Positions 45,282 to 53,207 of a stretch of 64,000 nt of DNA are shown one piece after another. A program made the position numbers and the translations under genes. Where the stretch lies: positions 540,778 through 604,777 of the forward strand of contig NZ_LMNI01000010.1 in the NCBI RefSeq assembly GCF_001422925.1. Reading direction: 5' to 3'. Source of the DNA: Microbacterium sp. Leaf288. Its GTDB lineage: Bacteria > Actinomycetota > Actinomycetes > Actinomycetales > Microbacteriaceae. A model generated the notes under the pieces. That model had not been told where the DNA came from and did no database searches. It saw nothing but the letters and a program-made list of their open reading frames with translations. Every line of letters starts with the position of its first letter. Within the stretch, counting starts at the first letter, position 1.

Positions 45282-46381
45282 CGGCCCGCCCCGCAGCGGT
45301 CGTGAGGGAAGCGTGGGCATCCGCACTGTCGCAACCGATCGCGTCGGTCGTCACCGTCCTCGTCGTGGTCGGGATGGTGCTGACCGTCATGCTCACCACC
45401 GGCCGCACCGTCGGCGCGGAGCAGCGGGTGCTCGGTTCCATCGACGACGCCGGCACCCGCACGATCCAAGTCCGGGCCGAGACCGGCGCCGGTCTCACCA
45501 GTGACGTGCTCGACCGGATCGCGACCATCGAAGGCATCGAATGGGCTGCCGCGTTCTCCTCCGCCGTGGACGCCACCAACGCCGCCGTCCCAGACGGCAC
45601 CCGAGTCCCTGTCCGCCTCGCATACGGGGCGCACCTCAGCCGGCTCGGCATCCCCGCCACCTCGCCGCTACCCGGCGACCTCGCGTACGCCTCACCGCAA
45701 GCCCTCGAACAGCTCGGCCTTCCCGACATCGCGGGCTCCATCACTACGACCACAGGCACCAACTACGCCATGGCCGGCTCGCTCACCACCCCGGACTTCC
45801 TCACCGGCTTCGAACCCGTCGTCCTCGCCCCGCAGCCCGATGCCGCCGGCGACGAGACCGTCAATGTCCTCCTCGTGATCGCCGACCGCCCCGACCTGGT
45901 CACGCCCGTCTCCAACGCCGTGTTCTCCGTGCTCGCCGTAGACGACCCCACGAAGATCTCGGTCCAGACCTCACAGGCGCTCGCCGACCTCCGCGCGATC
46001 GTGCAGACCCAGCTGGGGACCTTCTCCCGCGGGCTCGTGCTCGTCACCCTCGCGGTCACCGGCGTCCTCGTCGCGGTCATCCTGTACGCCCTCGTGATGA
46101 TGCGCCGCAAAGACTTCGGCCGCCGCCGCGCCCTCGGCGCCACCCGCGGCCTCATCATCGGGCTCCTGCTCACACAGACCACCTTGCTCACCGTCGCCGG
46201 CGTGGTGGCCGGCCTCGCCGTATCCGCGATCGCGCTCGCCGCAACCGGCGACCCGTTCCCAGGACTGGCGTTCACCGCCGCACTCGCCATCCTCACCATC
46301 AGCACCGCCGCGATCGCATCACTGCTACCCGCCGCGGTCGCCAGCACACGAGAACCGATCCGAGAGCTTCGCGTGCCGTAG
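45278..46381 (+). CDS. FtsX-like ABC permease
   Basis: 367 residues with the MacB/FtsX layout: one N-terminal helix (about 22-43), a 200-residue extracytoplasmic domain (VLGSIDDAGTRTIQVRAETGAG onward), and three C-terminal helices (about 255-280, 300-325, 335-355) with the RRKDFGRRRALGATRGLI coupling segment. Together with the adaptor and ATPase it forms a tripartite exporter adapted to a single-membrane cell. ATP and coupling motifs look intact, so this module may still work. Confidence 0.87.
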   Translation: MTARPAAVVREAWASALSQPIASVVTVLVVVGMVLTVMLTTGRTVGAEQRVLGSIDDAGTRTIQVRAETGAGLTSDVLDRIATIEGIEWAAAFSSAVDATNAAVPDGTRVPVRLAYGAHLSRLGIPATSPLPGDLAYASPQALEQLGLPDIAGSITTTTGTNYAMAGSLTTPDFLTGFEPVVLAPQPDAAGDETVNVLLVIADRPDLVTPVSNAVFSVLAVDDPTKISVQTSQALADLRAIVQTQLGTFSRGLVLVTLAVTGVLVAVILYALVMMRRKDFGRRRALGATRGLIIGLLLTQTTLLTVAGVVAGLAVSAIALAATGDPFPGLAFTAALAILTISTAAIASLLPAAVASTREPIRELRVP

Positions 46382-46425
46382 CCGAACGAACCTGTCCCAC
46401 CGTGCCCGAAGAGAGGTAGTTGACC

Positions 46426-46839
46426 ATGAGTTCGATCGCCGACCAACTCGCCAAGAAGTCCACCCACAAGACAGGCGTGAAGCAGGTACGCCTCCGGCTG
46501 GTGTACGTCGACTTCTGGTCCGCGTTGAAGCTATCCTTCCTGGCCGCCATCGCCGTCGCCGTCGTCACCGTCGTCGGATTCGTGCTCCTCTACCTCGTCG
46601 TGCGAGCGACGAACGTCATCGCCGAGGTCGACGGGGTCATGGCGGGCTTCTCGGACGGGAGCATCCTGCTGTCACAGTTCCTGGGGTTGCCTCAGGTGCT
46701 CTCGTTCGCAGCGGTGGTCGCCATCCTGAACCTTGTCGTCGTCACCGTCCTGGGCGCGGTCCTCGCCGGCATCTACAACCTCGCGGTCAAAGTGACCGGG
46801 GGTCTGCTGGTCGGTTTCAGCTCGAGCACGCATGTCTAG
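46426..46839 (+). CDS. DUF3566 domain membrane protein
   Basis: 137 residues from ATG 46426, with GAGAGG upstream. KQVRLRLVYVDFWSALKLSFLAAIAVAVVTVVGFVLLY is the DUF3566 start and first helix, and AAVVAILNLVVVTVLGAVLAGIYNLAVKVTGGLLVGF is the second. The family is normally encoded right after gyrA near the origin, so this island copy is an extra paralogue. It follows the permease after 44 bp and could be the last gene of the exporter transcript. Function unknown. Confidence 0.82.
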   Translation: MSSIADQLAKKSTHKTGVKQVRLRLVYVDFWSALKLSFLAAIAVAVVTVVGFVLLYLVVRATNVIAEVDGVMAGFSDGSILLSQFLGLPQVLSFAAVVAILNLVVVTVLGAVLAGIYNLAVKVTGGLLVGFSSSTHV

Positions 46840-46875
46840 GGCGCGCGGGGCCCAGACGCGGCGAGCCACCCACCG

Positions 46876-46881
46876 TAGGGT
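46876..46881 (+). promoter_or_regulatory. -10 box TAGGGT, near-leaderless start
   Basis: TAGGGT ends 7 nt before ATG 46889. It matches the leaderless pattern of the chromosomal genes in this window. Confidence 0.4.
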
Positions 46882-46888
46882 TGAGAGC

Positions 46889-47230
46889 ATGGGGACTCAG
46901 AGCGTTCGTCAACGTGAGCATGTCTCCGTAGGACTGGTGATCGCGGCGACGCTGCTGGCGGTCGGCACCATTGTGTTCCTCTGGTTGGTGGCGGTTCCAT
47001 GGGGCCCGATCGTCTGCCCCGCCATCGAACCTGCACCGCTGAACTGTCAGCAGCCCCACCGAGCAGACAGCGCGACGGTAGCTACTTGGGTGGTACTGGG
47101 CATCTATGCCTTGACGATGCTCTTCGCACTGGTCGCACCCATAAGGCGCCGATCTGTCGTTGTCGTCGGCGTTACTCTGCTCGCGATTTGCCCGATCGCG
47201 GCATATGTTTTCGTCGCATGGGTGGGGTAA
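46889..47230 (+). CDS. Small membrane protein with three helices, unknown function
   Basis: 113 residues from ATG 46889. Helices at about 15-36, 57-80 and 87-108, with a short outer loop holding two cysteines (IVCPAIEPAPLNCQQ) that could pair. An in-frame ATG 57 nt upstream gives a basic extension with no support. It is followed by a strong hairpin terminator and faces the serine-protease fragment. Confidence 0.55.
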   Translation: MGTQSVRQREHVSVGLVIAATLLAVGTIVFLWLVAVPWGPIVCPAIEPAPLNCQQPHRADSATVATWVVLGIYALTMLFALVAPIRRRSVVVVGVTLLAICPIAAYVFVAWVG

Positions 47231-47273
47231 ACGGCCCACCATGAAGGGCTTCCCGGAGTTGCCCGCCCGTAGT

Positions 47274-47312
47274 TGTGCCCCCAGGACCTTCGAATCGGTT
47301 CCTGGGGGCACA
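47274..47312. terminator. Bidirectional hairpin terminator
   Basis: TGTGCCCCCAGGA (47274-47286) and TCCTGGGGGCACA (47300-47312) form a perfect 13-bp stem with a 13-nt loop between two convergent genes. Confidence 0.7.
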
Positions 47313-47329
47313 GCAGGCTCTCGCAAGTT

Positions 47330-47955
47330 CTAGGGGATGTACGAAAGGCCCCAGTTTCCGCCGCTGCCGATCGCTGCGACCACGGGTGCGAACAGTGCGA
47401 CAGGGCTGCAGTTTCGGGTCGCTGTGCCCGGGTCCCCGGTGCAGGTCTGCGACCCTCCGACAATGCCGCTGATCACGCCCGACGCCATCGCCTTACCGGC
47501 GACCATCTGGTACACCGGGCCACCGCTGTCGCCGTTGCCGGCCGCTTCGATGCTCGACCGCTGACTGGTCCAGGTGATGCCCGCGTAGCACTGCGTGACG
47601 GAGTAGCAGATTGTCAGTCCGGTGAAGAGGACTTCATTGCTGCACACGTTCCCTGACCTTGATCCGGTGTAGCAGACGTCAGTCCCGACGGCCGGGTAGT
47701 TTCCACCGCGGACGAACTCACCCGTGGAGATGTCGGTGTAGCTGCCCGTGTAGATGGCAGGAATCATCTTCGACAGGCGTCCGCCTGTCCACAGTGCGGT
47801 GTCAGAGTTGAAGCCCGCCGTGGAGAGGAATCCCTGGAAATCTCCAATGTGATTCTGTGTCACGTTGTTGGTACGCGAGTACTGCCAGGCGGTATAGGTC
47901 TTGTCCCTTCCGCAGTGCTCCGCTGAAAGCATGCCTGGCGCCGATGTGGTGAGAT
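47330..47955 (-). pseudogene. Truncated trypsin-like (S1) secreted serine protease
   Basis: About 208 residues remain. The catalytic histidine lies in GMLSAEHCG (the usual L-T-A-x-H-C block), and the serine in EAAGNGDSGGPVYQMVAG. The catalytic aspartate is probably in DFQGFLSTAGFNSDTALW. Four to six cysteines fit disulfides of the alpha-lytic/streptogrisin type. Signal peptide and propeptide are absent: the sequence upstream is the IS3 element from 47956 on. With no secretion signal it cannot act outside the cell, so it is a pseudogene. Confidence 0.75.
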
Positions 47956-48024
47956 GGGACTGCTGCACGGATAGGTGACATCTGATCTGGCTTGCCCGAG
48001 GGGTCGGCCTGGAAGGATGTTGCT

Positions 48025-48333
48025 GTGCCCAAGCCCTACCCGAGCGAGTTCCGTGACGACGTGGTGCGCGTCGCGAGGAACCGCGAGCCCGGAGTCACGA
48101 TCGAGCAGATCGCGAAAGACTTCGGCGTTCACCCGATGACCCTGCAGAAGTGGCTCCACCGCGCCAAGGTTGACGAAGGAACCGCGCCGGGCCCGTCCCG
48201 GGCGGAGTCGGCGGAGAATCGTGAACTGCGGAAGCGGGTCCGGCTGCTCGAGCAGGAGAACGAGGTGCTTCGGCGGGCGGCGGCGTATCTGTCGCAGGCG
48301 AGCCTGCCGGGAAAAGGCTCTACCCGCTCGTGA
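48025..48333 (+). CDS. IS3-family transposase OrfA (helix-turn-helix subunit)
   Basis: 102 residues from GTG 48025, with GGAAGGA upstream. PYPSEFRDDVVRVARNREPGVTIEQIAKDFGVHPMTLQKWLHRAK is the HTH_8/transposase_8 DNA-binding domain, and ENRELRKRVRLLEQENEVLRRAAAYLSQ is the leucine-zipper dimer segment. It binds the terminal repeats. Its stop overlaps the OrfB GTG (GTGA); no slippery run is seen at the junction. Confidence 0.93.
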   Translation: MPKPYPSEFRDDVVRVARNREPGVTIEQIAKDFGVHPMTLQKWLHRAKVDEGTAPGPSRAESAENRELRKRVRLLEQENEVLRRAAAYLSQASLPGKGSTRS

Positions 48334-49193
48334 CTGAGCTCGCCGCCGCGGGGATCCCCGTGACGGTGACGTGCCGGGTGCTCAAGCTCTCCCGCCAGCC
48401 CTACTACCGGTGGCTGGCGAAGCCCATCACCGCGAGCGAGGTGGTAGAGGCGTATCGCGCGAACGCGCTGTTCGACGCGCACAAGGACGACCCCGAGTTC
48501 GGGCACCGGCTCCTCGCCGACGAAGCCCGCGACGCCGGCGAGGCGATGTCGGACCGGACCGCATGGAAAATCGCGTCAGCGAACGGCTGGTGGAGCGCGT
48601 TCGGCAAGAAGCGGGGCCGTGGCAGCGGGAAGAAGGCGGGCCCGCCCGTCCACGACGATCTCGTCGGTCGCGACTTCACCGCTGACGAACCGAACCAGTT
48701 GTGGCTGTGTGACATCACGGAGCACCGGACCACGGAAGGCAAGCTCTACCTCTGCGCGTTCAAGGACGTGTTCTCCAACCGGATCGTCGGCTACTCGATC
48801 GACTCCCGGATGAAGTCGAGCCTGGCCGTCACCGCCCTGAACAATGCGGTCGCCCGGCGCGGCGACGTCGCCGGCTGCGTGGTCCACAGCGACCGCGGGT
48901 CGCAATTCCGCAGCCGGAAATTCCTGCGCGCTTTGGCCCACCACGGCATGGTCGGATCCATGGGCCGGGTCGGCGCCGCGGGTGACAACGCCGCCATGGA
49001 GAGCTTCTTCGCGCTGCTCCAGAAGAACGTCCTCAACCGCCGCAGCTGGACCACCCGCGATGAGCTCCGCATCGCGATCGTGACCTGGATCGAGCAGACC
49101 TACCACCGACGTAGACGACAGCCTCGCCTCGGCCGTTTGACGCCCGTCGAGTTCGAGGTCATCATGAACACGCCAGCCGCACTGGCTGCGTGA
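48330..49193 (+). CDS. IS3-family transposase OrfB (DDE integrase core)
   Basis: 287 residues from GTG 48330. An HTH_21 region (FGHRLLADEARDAGEAMSDRTAWKIASANGW) precedes the rve catalytic core: first aspartate in LWLCDITEHRT, second in VVHSDRGSQF, and glutamate in NAAMESFFALLQK. The C-terminal YHRRRRQPRLGRLTPVEFE is the family ending. All three catalytic residues are intact. Translation is probably coupled to OrfA by the GTGA overlap. Confidence 0.94.
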   Translation: MTELAAAGIPVTVTCRVLKLSRQPYYRWLAKPITASEVVEAYRANALFDAHKDDPEFGHRLLADEARDAGEAMSDRTAWKIASANGWWSAFGKKRGRGSGKKAGPPVHDDLVGRDFTADEPNQLWLCDITEHRTTEGKLYLCAFKDVFSNRIVGYSIDSRMKSSLAVTALNNAVARRGDVAGCVVHSDRGSQFRSRKFLRALAHHGMVGSMGRVGAAGDNAAMESFFALLQKNVLNRRSWTTRDELRIAIVTWIEQTYHRRRRQPRLGRLTPVEFEVIMNTPAALAA

Positions 49194-49227
49194 CAAACCA
49201 ACCGTCACCTATCCGTGCAGCAGTCCC

Positions 49228-49863
49228 GATGTCGACCTCAGTCGCTTTTGCTTGCACGTGCTTGTTGAGCTCGCCCCCGAAGAGTCTTCGCCCTGCATCC
49301 GCGAGCGGAATCACGTCGCTCCCCGCCGCGAACTTCCCCGGGACGGTCGCCTCCAGCGCGTCGGCCGCACCGCCGATTCGGTAGGACTGAGGAACCTCGC
49401 GAGTCCAGTTCGAGGGGCCAAGGAACCATCGGCACTCGACGCCGGCCTCCTGGTATCGCCTGGTACGGCGGGCAAATTCCTGATCCGACTGAGGCGACCA
49501 CTGAACCTCGACCGCGATTCGTTTCTCACCGCGGATGAGCAGCACATCGGCAATCCAGTCCCGATTCTCAGAGACGTACTCGATGTGCGACTCCCATCCC
49601 GTGACTTCTCCTGCTCCGGCCAGCGCGGTCTTCGCCGCGTGGTGCTCCGCCGTCTCAGGCCCCGTCTCATGCAATTGACAGCCGACGCCGGGGTGGTGCG
49701 CAAAGAACCGCAGGCCAAGCGACGAGTGTTTCGGGATGGCCTGCTCGCCGCACGTCATTGTCAGAGATGTGTACCGGTAGTTCTCGCGAAGAGCGGCCCA
49801 AACCTCGGCAGAGACGTCGAAGGCCGAAATCCGGGCGCCTTCCAGCATGGCGGTCATCGGCAT
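49228..49863 (-). pseudogene. CoiA-like nuclease-domain protein cut by the IS element
   Basis: From ATG 49863 about 212 residues of native sequence remain before the IS repeat; translation then runs 22 codons into IS DNA and stops at 49162. HHAAKTALAGAG, WIADVLLIRGEKRIAVEVQWSPQSDQEFARRTRRYQEAGVECRWFLG is the CoiA-type nuclease core with D-x-E-V-Q in place of E-x-K. CoiA relatives process DNA in competence or restrict it. The C-terminal part is missing. It was likely transcribed with the genes to its right. Confidence 0.65.
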
Positions 49864-49922
49864 AGCGAAATCGTAGTGATCCGCGACGACATCACCGTCT
49901 GCACCAGTCGTGGCGGGATCGA

Positions 49923-50891
49923 TCAGAGCGTGATGTCAGGTCCTCGCTTGGCGAGATCGGTAGTCAGCCAGCGAAAGACTGTCATCGACGACGTGGGTGA
50001 AGCTGCGCAGGTGCGGAAGTAGCCCCGGCTCGCGAACTCCAGCGCGTGGCGGCGTGGCTCCGTGTACACGTCGAGGGGCAGCATCCCGCCCCGGAAACGC
50101 GTGCGGGATACCTCGGCGACCCTCGCCCGCAACTCGACCTCATGATCGGCGAAGTACTCCTCGGCAATCGCAAGGATCTCGCGCACGACACGTCGGTTCT
50201 CCGACCGCTCCTGCAACGCGCGCACCAGATCCGGAGGAGTCGGCTCGTCCTGATTTCTGATTCGGGCGATGTCCTCGCCGCTCCGCTTCTGCGCGAAGAA
50301 TGCGTCGGCCGCGGCATCGTTGTGACGGCGCTCCGGCGCTAGAACCCGGTGAAGCCGACGCTCAGGCAACCCTGCACGCGCGCGGCGACGCCGCAGGCGC
50401 CTCGCTTCGTTCTCGCGCTCACGATACGTTGCGCGTTGGTCGGGAGTCGGCGACCATGCCGGGTCGCGGCCGGCAGCCCGGGCGCGGTCGACCGCGCGGC
50501 GTCGCGCCTCGTTCGCCTTCTCCGGGTCTGCAGCCTCACGCGCCCGCCGGCGCTCGGCGATCGCATCGCGATTGCGGTAGTAATAGTCCCGCTGAGCCTG
50601 CTTGTAAGTCTCCGGGTGCTTCTGCTTGTACCGCTCGCGCGCTTGCTGACGCTCCTCCGGGTGCTCCGCTGCCCACGCTCTTGCGCGATCGATCCCCTTC
50701 TGGCGGCGCGCCTTCTCCTCCCGCTCGCGCTGAGCACGATCACGCTCCCGCTCGCGGTTCTTCCGGCGGATGTCCTCGCGATTCCGCTCACGGTACTCCG
50801 CGTAGTAGGTCGGGTGCGCGTCGTTCCATGCCTTCCGCTGTGCGGCCAGGCGCGCTGCCCCCTCGTCGTCCCTCGGCTGCGCGTCACTCAT
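49923..50891 (-). CDS. Arginine-rich coiled-coil protein with YxxNR repeats, unknown function
   Basis: 322 residues from ATG 50891. Residues 15-200 are extremely rich in Arg, Glu, Ala and Lys and carry a loose repeat: TYYAEYRERNRED, RERYKQKHPETYKQAQ, RDYYYRNRDAIAERRRARE, TYRERENEARRL. Similar Y-x-x-N-R repeats occur in phage and island proteins next to HNH nucleases. The C-terminal third is less biased. A nucleic-acid-binding helical rod is plausible. Its start overlaps the small gene upstream by 8 bp. Confidence 0.55.
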   Translation of the reverse strand: MSDAQPRDDEGAARLAAQRKAWNDAHPTYYAEYRERNREDIRRKNRERERDRAQREREEKARRQKGIDRARAWAAEHPEERQQARERYKQKHPETYKQAQRDYYYRNRDAIAERRRAREAADPEKANEARRRAVDRARAAGRDPAWSPTPDQRATYRERENEARRLRRRRARAGLPERRLHRVLAPERRHNDAAADAFFAQKRSGEDIARIRNQDEPTPPDLVRALQERSENRRVVREILAIAEEYFADHEVELRARVAEVSRTRFRGGMLPLDVYTEPRRHALEFASRGYFRTCAASPTSSMTVFRWLTTDLAKRGPDITL

Positions 50892-51159
50892 GGTGGTCCA
50901 CTGCGAGAACGCCGTCGAGCTCAACGAGAGCTGTGAACAACTCCTCGCGCGTCGCGGTGGGGTCGGTGATCGCTCGTGCAAAGAGCGCACGCATCCGCTC
51001 CCGCTCGACGTCGGACACGTCACCAAGCCGCGCGAGACACCATTCGATGTCGTCGGCGCGGCTATAGCTCGGATCATCCACCTCGATGCCGGGGTAGTAC
51101 AGGAACGCGAGCACAGCCACGTGCTCCAGGACGGCGTCAGCGCGCTCACGATCGCTCAT
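50884..51159 (-). CDS. Small acidic protein of unknown function
   Basis: 91 residues, helical and acidic: VLEHVAVLAFLYYPGIEVDDPSYSRADDIEWCLARLG and ERMRALFARAITDPTATREEL. No motif recognised. The stop overlaps the arginine-rich protein start by 8 bp. An acidic protein coupled to a very basic one could mean a complex, which is speculation. The start is opposite the divergent gene at 51254 with 94 bp between. Confidence 0.6.
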   Translation of the reverse strand: MSDRERADAVLEHVAVLAFLYYPGIEVDDPSYSRADDIEWCLARLGDVSDVERERMRALFARAITDPTATREELFTALVELDGVLAVDHHE

Positions 51160-51253
51160 GGCAGGAAGGTGCGCACCCAGCGCCCACGATTCGGGCGGCG
51201 ATGTCTGCTGGTCGGTCTACTCTCATGCGTGTTCGGCCGGAGGAGGAAGCCCA

Positions 51254-51544
51254 ATGGCCGAACCGCGCCGGTGGCACCCGCTCCTCGCAGCGCAGGAAGG
51301 TCCGACGGGCACGTGGACATTGCTGGACGCGTTCGACCGCGTGTACGGCACCATCGAGATCCGCCGGGTGAACGCCACCGAAATTCGCTACCGCGCCAGC
51401 TTCCGGGGTGAGGTCATCGGCTGGTCAACAACCCTCCGTCTCGCCTGCGAGCGGGTCCACGACGAGTTCCTGCGGAACCACGGCCCGAACGGCGGACCGA
51501 TCGCGAGTTGGGGCATGAACGATCGAGGTAAACCGATCGAATAG
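51254..51544 (+). CDS. Small protein of unknown function next to the integrase
   Basis: 96 residues from ATG 51254 with GGAGGAAG at good spacing. WTLLDAFDRVYGTIEIRRVNATEIRYRASFRGEVIGWSTTLRLACERVHDEFLRNHG reads as one small alpha/beta domain. Three bases separate its stop from the convergent integrase stop. Similar small proteins often accompany actinobacterial integrases, but I cannot name the family. Confidence 0.6.
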   Translation: MAEPRRWHPLLAAQEGPTGTWTLLDAFDRVYGTIEIRRVNATEIRYRASFRGEVIGWSTTLRLACERVHDEFLRNHGPNGGPIASWGMNDRGKPIE

Positions 51545-51547
51545 GTA

Positions 51548-52819
51548 CTAAGCCGCTTCGATGTCTTCCTCGTCGAGGAAGTCGAGCGCCGGATCATCGA
51601 CCGCTCCGTCGTCGGTCGAGAGCAGCGAGGTATCGGGGTTCACGCGGCGTAGGGTCCGGTCGAGGATTCCTGCCGGCCCCCGATCCACGCTGCGGTCGGG
51701 CTCGATGTAGTGCCCTTGTGTGATCGCAGTCGATCCGTGGCCGAGGAAAGTGGCGGCAGCGTCGGCGCTCGCCCCGCGCGCGATGACCGTTGCACCGGTC
51801 CGCCGATACCAGCGCAACGTGATCCCCTCCGCCGAGAGATCTGCCAGCTCGAGGAACGCTCGGAAGGTACGTCGCACATTGAACGGGCTCAGTGGCTTGC
51901 CCACTCGATTGGCGAAGACGGTCCGTTGCGGGTCGGTGGTCGGGATGCCAGCGAGCCGTGCTCGAAGGACACCCGCAGCGAAGTCGGGGACCGCGATTCG
52001 GCGGATAGAGTGCTCGGTCTTCGGGTGGTCTTGACGGACGGCACCGCTGCCGGTGCGCAACACGACCGTCCCCCTTACCGAGACCGCCATCCCGCCGGGA
52101 GCGTCCTCGACATCGCACACGCGGAGAGCGAGGCACTCGCCGATGCGCAGTGCGGTGCCGAGGAGCACCTCGATGATGTCGCGCACCTGCCCGTCGGGCC
52201 TGGGTCCCTTGACGTCGGGTCCGGTCCGCCAGCGACCCGCGGCATCGCGGATCGCGTTGATCTGCTCGACGGTCAACGCCTGACGCTCGCCCTTCGGCCG
52301 GCGCAGTGGGCTCGTTCCCTGCACCGGATTCCGCGGGATCGCGTCGTGCCGGAGAGCAAAACCGAAGAGTTGATTGAGAATCGTCCGCGAGTGGTGCGCA
52401 CGAGAGAACGACACGGCCCTCTCCGAGCGGAGGAACCACTCCACGCGGCCCGTGGTGATCTCACCGAGCGAGAAATGCTCGAACTGCGGCCGCACGCGGA
52501 GGCGGAGATCATCGCGGTAGTTCTTCTTCGTCCCATCCGACAGCTCGCGCATCTCCAGATCCTCGAGCCACAGATCAGCGAGGTGACGGAAGGAGCTGCT
52601 GAAATCGAGCAGGCCTCCCGCCCCGAAGCCCGGCCTGTCCAGCAGGCGCTCCTTCAAACGGGCTCGAGCGGCCGACTCCGTACGTGCAGCACCCGTCACT
52701 CTGCGCAGGCGCCCGTCTGCGTCGCGAATGCGCGCCAACGCTACGTACGACGCGCCTCGCCTGGTCACGCTGATGGTTCCGTACGAGCCGATCAGGGTGC
52801 GTGGCCGCCCGCCGTTCAC
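51548..52819 (-). CDS. int: Tyrosine recombinase/integrase of the island
   Basis: 423 residues from GTG 52819. Order: AP2-like arm-binding start (GSYGTISVTRRGASYVALARIRD), SAM-like core-binding domain (HLADLWLEDLEMRELSDGTKKNYRDDL), and catalytic domain with the first arginine in LLGTALRIGE, a lysine strand near TGSGAVRQDHPKTEHS, the R of WYRRTGAT, His in FLGHGS and nucleophile Tyr in QGHYIEP. The box-II histidine appears replaced by arginine (RWYR for HxxR). It overlaps the excisionase-like gene by 4 bp and sits 391 bp from the right tRNA repeat. Confidence 0.93.
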   Translation of the reverse strand: MNGGRPRTLIGSYGTISVTRRGASYVALARIRDADGRLRRVTGAARTESAARARLKERLLDRPGFGAGGLLDFSSSFRHLADLWLEDLEMRELSDGTKKNYRDDLRLRVRPQFEHFSLGEITTGRVEWFLRSERAVSFSRAHHSRTILNQLFGFALRHDAIPRNPVQGTSPLRRPKGERQALTVEQINAIRDAAGRWRTGPDVKGPRPDGQVRDIIEVLLGTALRIGECLALRVCDVEDAPGGMAVSVRGTVVLRTGSGAVRQDHPKTEHSIRRIAVPDFAAGVLRARLAGIPTTDPQRTVFANRVGKPLSPFNVRRTFRAFLELADLSAEGITLRWYRRTGATVIARGASADAAATFLGHGSTAITQGHYIEPDRSVDRGPAGILDRTLRRVNPDTSLLSTDDGAVDDPALDFLDEEDIEAA

Positions 52820-53049
52820 GACGCACCGCCGGCGTGACGCCGCTCGTCGGCCAGCTCCATGCGCTGGACCCACGCGTCGATCTCGCTCTCACGGAATCTC
52901 AGCTGCGTGCCGACACGGAACCCGCGGGGGCCACGACCCTTGCTCCGCAGGTCGTAGATCGTCTGCACGGAAACTTTGAGCTGCGCGGCAAGTTCAGCCA
53001 ACGACACGTAGTTCCCGTGTCCCGACTCTGAGGTGCCCGCACCGTCCAT
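52816..53049 (-). CDS. xis: Excisionase-like helix-turn-helix protein
   Basis: 77 residues from ATG 53049. YVSLAELAAQLKVSVQTIYDLRSKGRGPRGFRVGTQLRFRESEIDAWVQRM is a complete HTH_17/MerR-like excisionase domain. Such proteins bend the element ends and steer the integrase to excision; many also repress. It is translationally coupled to the integrase by GTGA. The frame is open upstream to 53157, but those residues lack family support. The symbol is used by analogy. Confidence 0.85.
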   Translation of the reverse strand: MDGAGTSESGHGNYVSLAELAAQLKVSVQTIYDLRSKGRGPRGFRVGTQLRFRESEIDAWVQRMELADERRHAGGAS

Positions 53050-53133
53050 ATAGCGAAGGTGCGCGGGCCTTGCCGTGTACCTTCCAGATACTCCGAGAAG
53101 GTCCGAGAGAGCACTGCGGCGACCCGGCGAAGT

Positions 53134-53150
53134 GTCCAGTAAACGACTAC
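53134..53150 (+). repeat. 17-bp end motif, right copy
   Basis: GTCCAGTAAACGACTAC, 58 bp inside the right attachment repeat and 84 bp upstream of the excisionase-like gene. It differs from the left copy (30150-30166) by one base. Confidence 0.55.
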
Positions 53151-53163
53151 CAAACATTCAAGC

Positions 53164-53177
53164 TCCCTGATCAGGGA
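53164..53177. repeat. 14-bp perfect palindrome near right end
   Basis: TCCCTGATCAGGGA lies between the 17-bp end motif and the right attachment repeat. It has no sequence match to the left palindrome; a dimer-binding site is possible. Confidence 0.5.
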
Positions 53178-53207
53178 ATGAAGATTTGGGACTTTACCGG
53201 GAGTTTT

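Larger units (their letters stand above)
47956..49227 (+). mobile_element. IS3-family insertion sequence, 1272 bp
   Basis: Bounded by perfect 24-bp inverted repeats starting GGGACTGCTGCACGG (47956-47979 and 49204-49227), flanked by GAT on both sides (47953-47955 and 49228-49230), a probable 3-bp target duplication. It contains two transposase frames overlapping by 4 bp. Both are intact, so the element may be active. Confidence 0.92.
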
